A DNA stretch of 50,658 bases from Clostridia bacterium. GTDB lineage: Bacteria; Bacillota; Clostridia; Oscillospirales; CAG-272. Both the position numbers and the translations under genes were made by a program. Of this stretch, positions 50,624 through 50,658 are shown in pieces (the first letter of the stretch is position 1; each line of letters starts with the position of its first letter). The notes beneath the pieces were generated by a model. It was not told the DNA's origin. It saw only the letters and a list, made by a program, of their open reading frames with translations, and did no database searches. The stretch spans positions 1-50,658 of the forward strand of contig JAFZPN010000155.1 of the NCBI GenBank assembly GCA_017550315.1, in the 5' to 3' direction.

Positions 50624-50658
50624 AGATCGGAAGAGCACACGTCTGAACTCCAGTCACA
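50624..50658 (+). other. Illumina TruSeq adapter contamination
   Basis: From AGATCGGAAGAGCACACG onward the bases equal the standard Illumina TruSeq read-1 adapter for 34 positions (50624-50657), plus one A. In frame they give RSEEHTSELQS, a peptide I recognise from adapter-contaminated database entries. This end is not genome. Confidence 0.97.

Noticed and set aside
1-50658. CRISPR arrays, tRNA, rRNA or insertion sequences
   Set aside because: No regularly spaced direct repeats, cloverleaf-like sequences or transposase frames were found on reading both strands.

Overview
The window is a GC-rich (by eye, roughly 60%) stretch of a spore-forming Clostridia-type Firmicute, probably an uncultured gut member known from a metagenome assembly. 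Spore formation is indicated by a cotJA-cotJB-cotJC set. Firmicute character shows in the strong AGGAGG ribosome sites and the consensus TTGACA-N17-TATAAT promoters. The last 35 bases are Illumina adapter sequence and not genome.

Bases 1-17300 are all on the minus strand and form three carbohydrate operons. The rightmost (17291 to 14251) has an SGNH hydrolase, a TIM-barrel/DUF6807 fusion and a small metal-binding membrane protein. The middle one (13747 to 6671) has a GH20-like protein, a DegT aminotransferase, an aldo/keto reductase, a TIM-barrel isomerase, an amidohydrolase, a sialidase-like protein and a membrane protein. It has a perfect promoter at one end and a terminator at the other. 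The left one (6513 to beyond base 1) has GH3 and GH29 glycosidases, a URO-D family protein, a TIM-barrel isomerase and a sugar-binding lipoprotein cut by the window edge.

Bases 17500-25600 hold housekeeping genes: a DUF6514 protein, comEC, rnhA, cotJABC, a cytosolic metallo-beta-lactamase-fold protein, a lipid kinase and a Gfo/Idh/MocA oxidoreductase. Bases 25822-27868 carry an overlapping gene pair under a consensus promoter. The first encodes a serine-palmitoyltransferase-like enzyme and the second a 3-ketosphinganine-reductase-like SDR, which suggests sphingoid-base synthesis.

Bases 27984-35110 are a seven-gene aromatic amino acid operon, pheA-aroB-aroC-aroQ-aroA-tyrA-aroF, with five successive 4-base start/stop overlaps. 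It is preceded by a 236-base leader. The leader encodes a 25-residue peptide with a Phe-Tyr-Tyr-Trp run, followed by two terminators whose arms can exchange partners. This is the best candidate for an undescribed regulatory system here. aroE and shikimate kinase are absent from the window.

Bases 35100-50658 mix single genes (YdcF-like, DUF5131, three-domain ferredoxin-type aldo/keto reductase, a second aldo/keto reductase) with more glycan genes. These are a GH38 alpha-mannosidase, a second Gfo/Idh/MocA oxidoreductase, a clan GH-A glycosidase, a metallophosphoesterase lipoprotein, a lipoprotein paralogue of the cytosolic MBL protein, and a secreted CBM-like protein truncated by the contig end. 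Taken together, mannosidase, fucosidase, hexosaminidase-like and sialidase-like genes suggest use of host or plant complex glycans, but this is inference. No tRNA, rRNA, CRISPR array, insertion sequence or prophage was seen.
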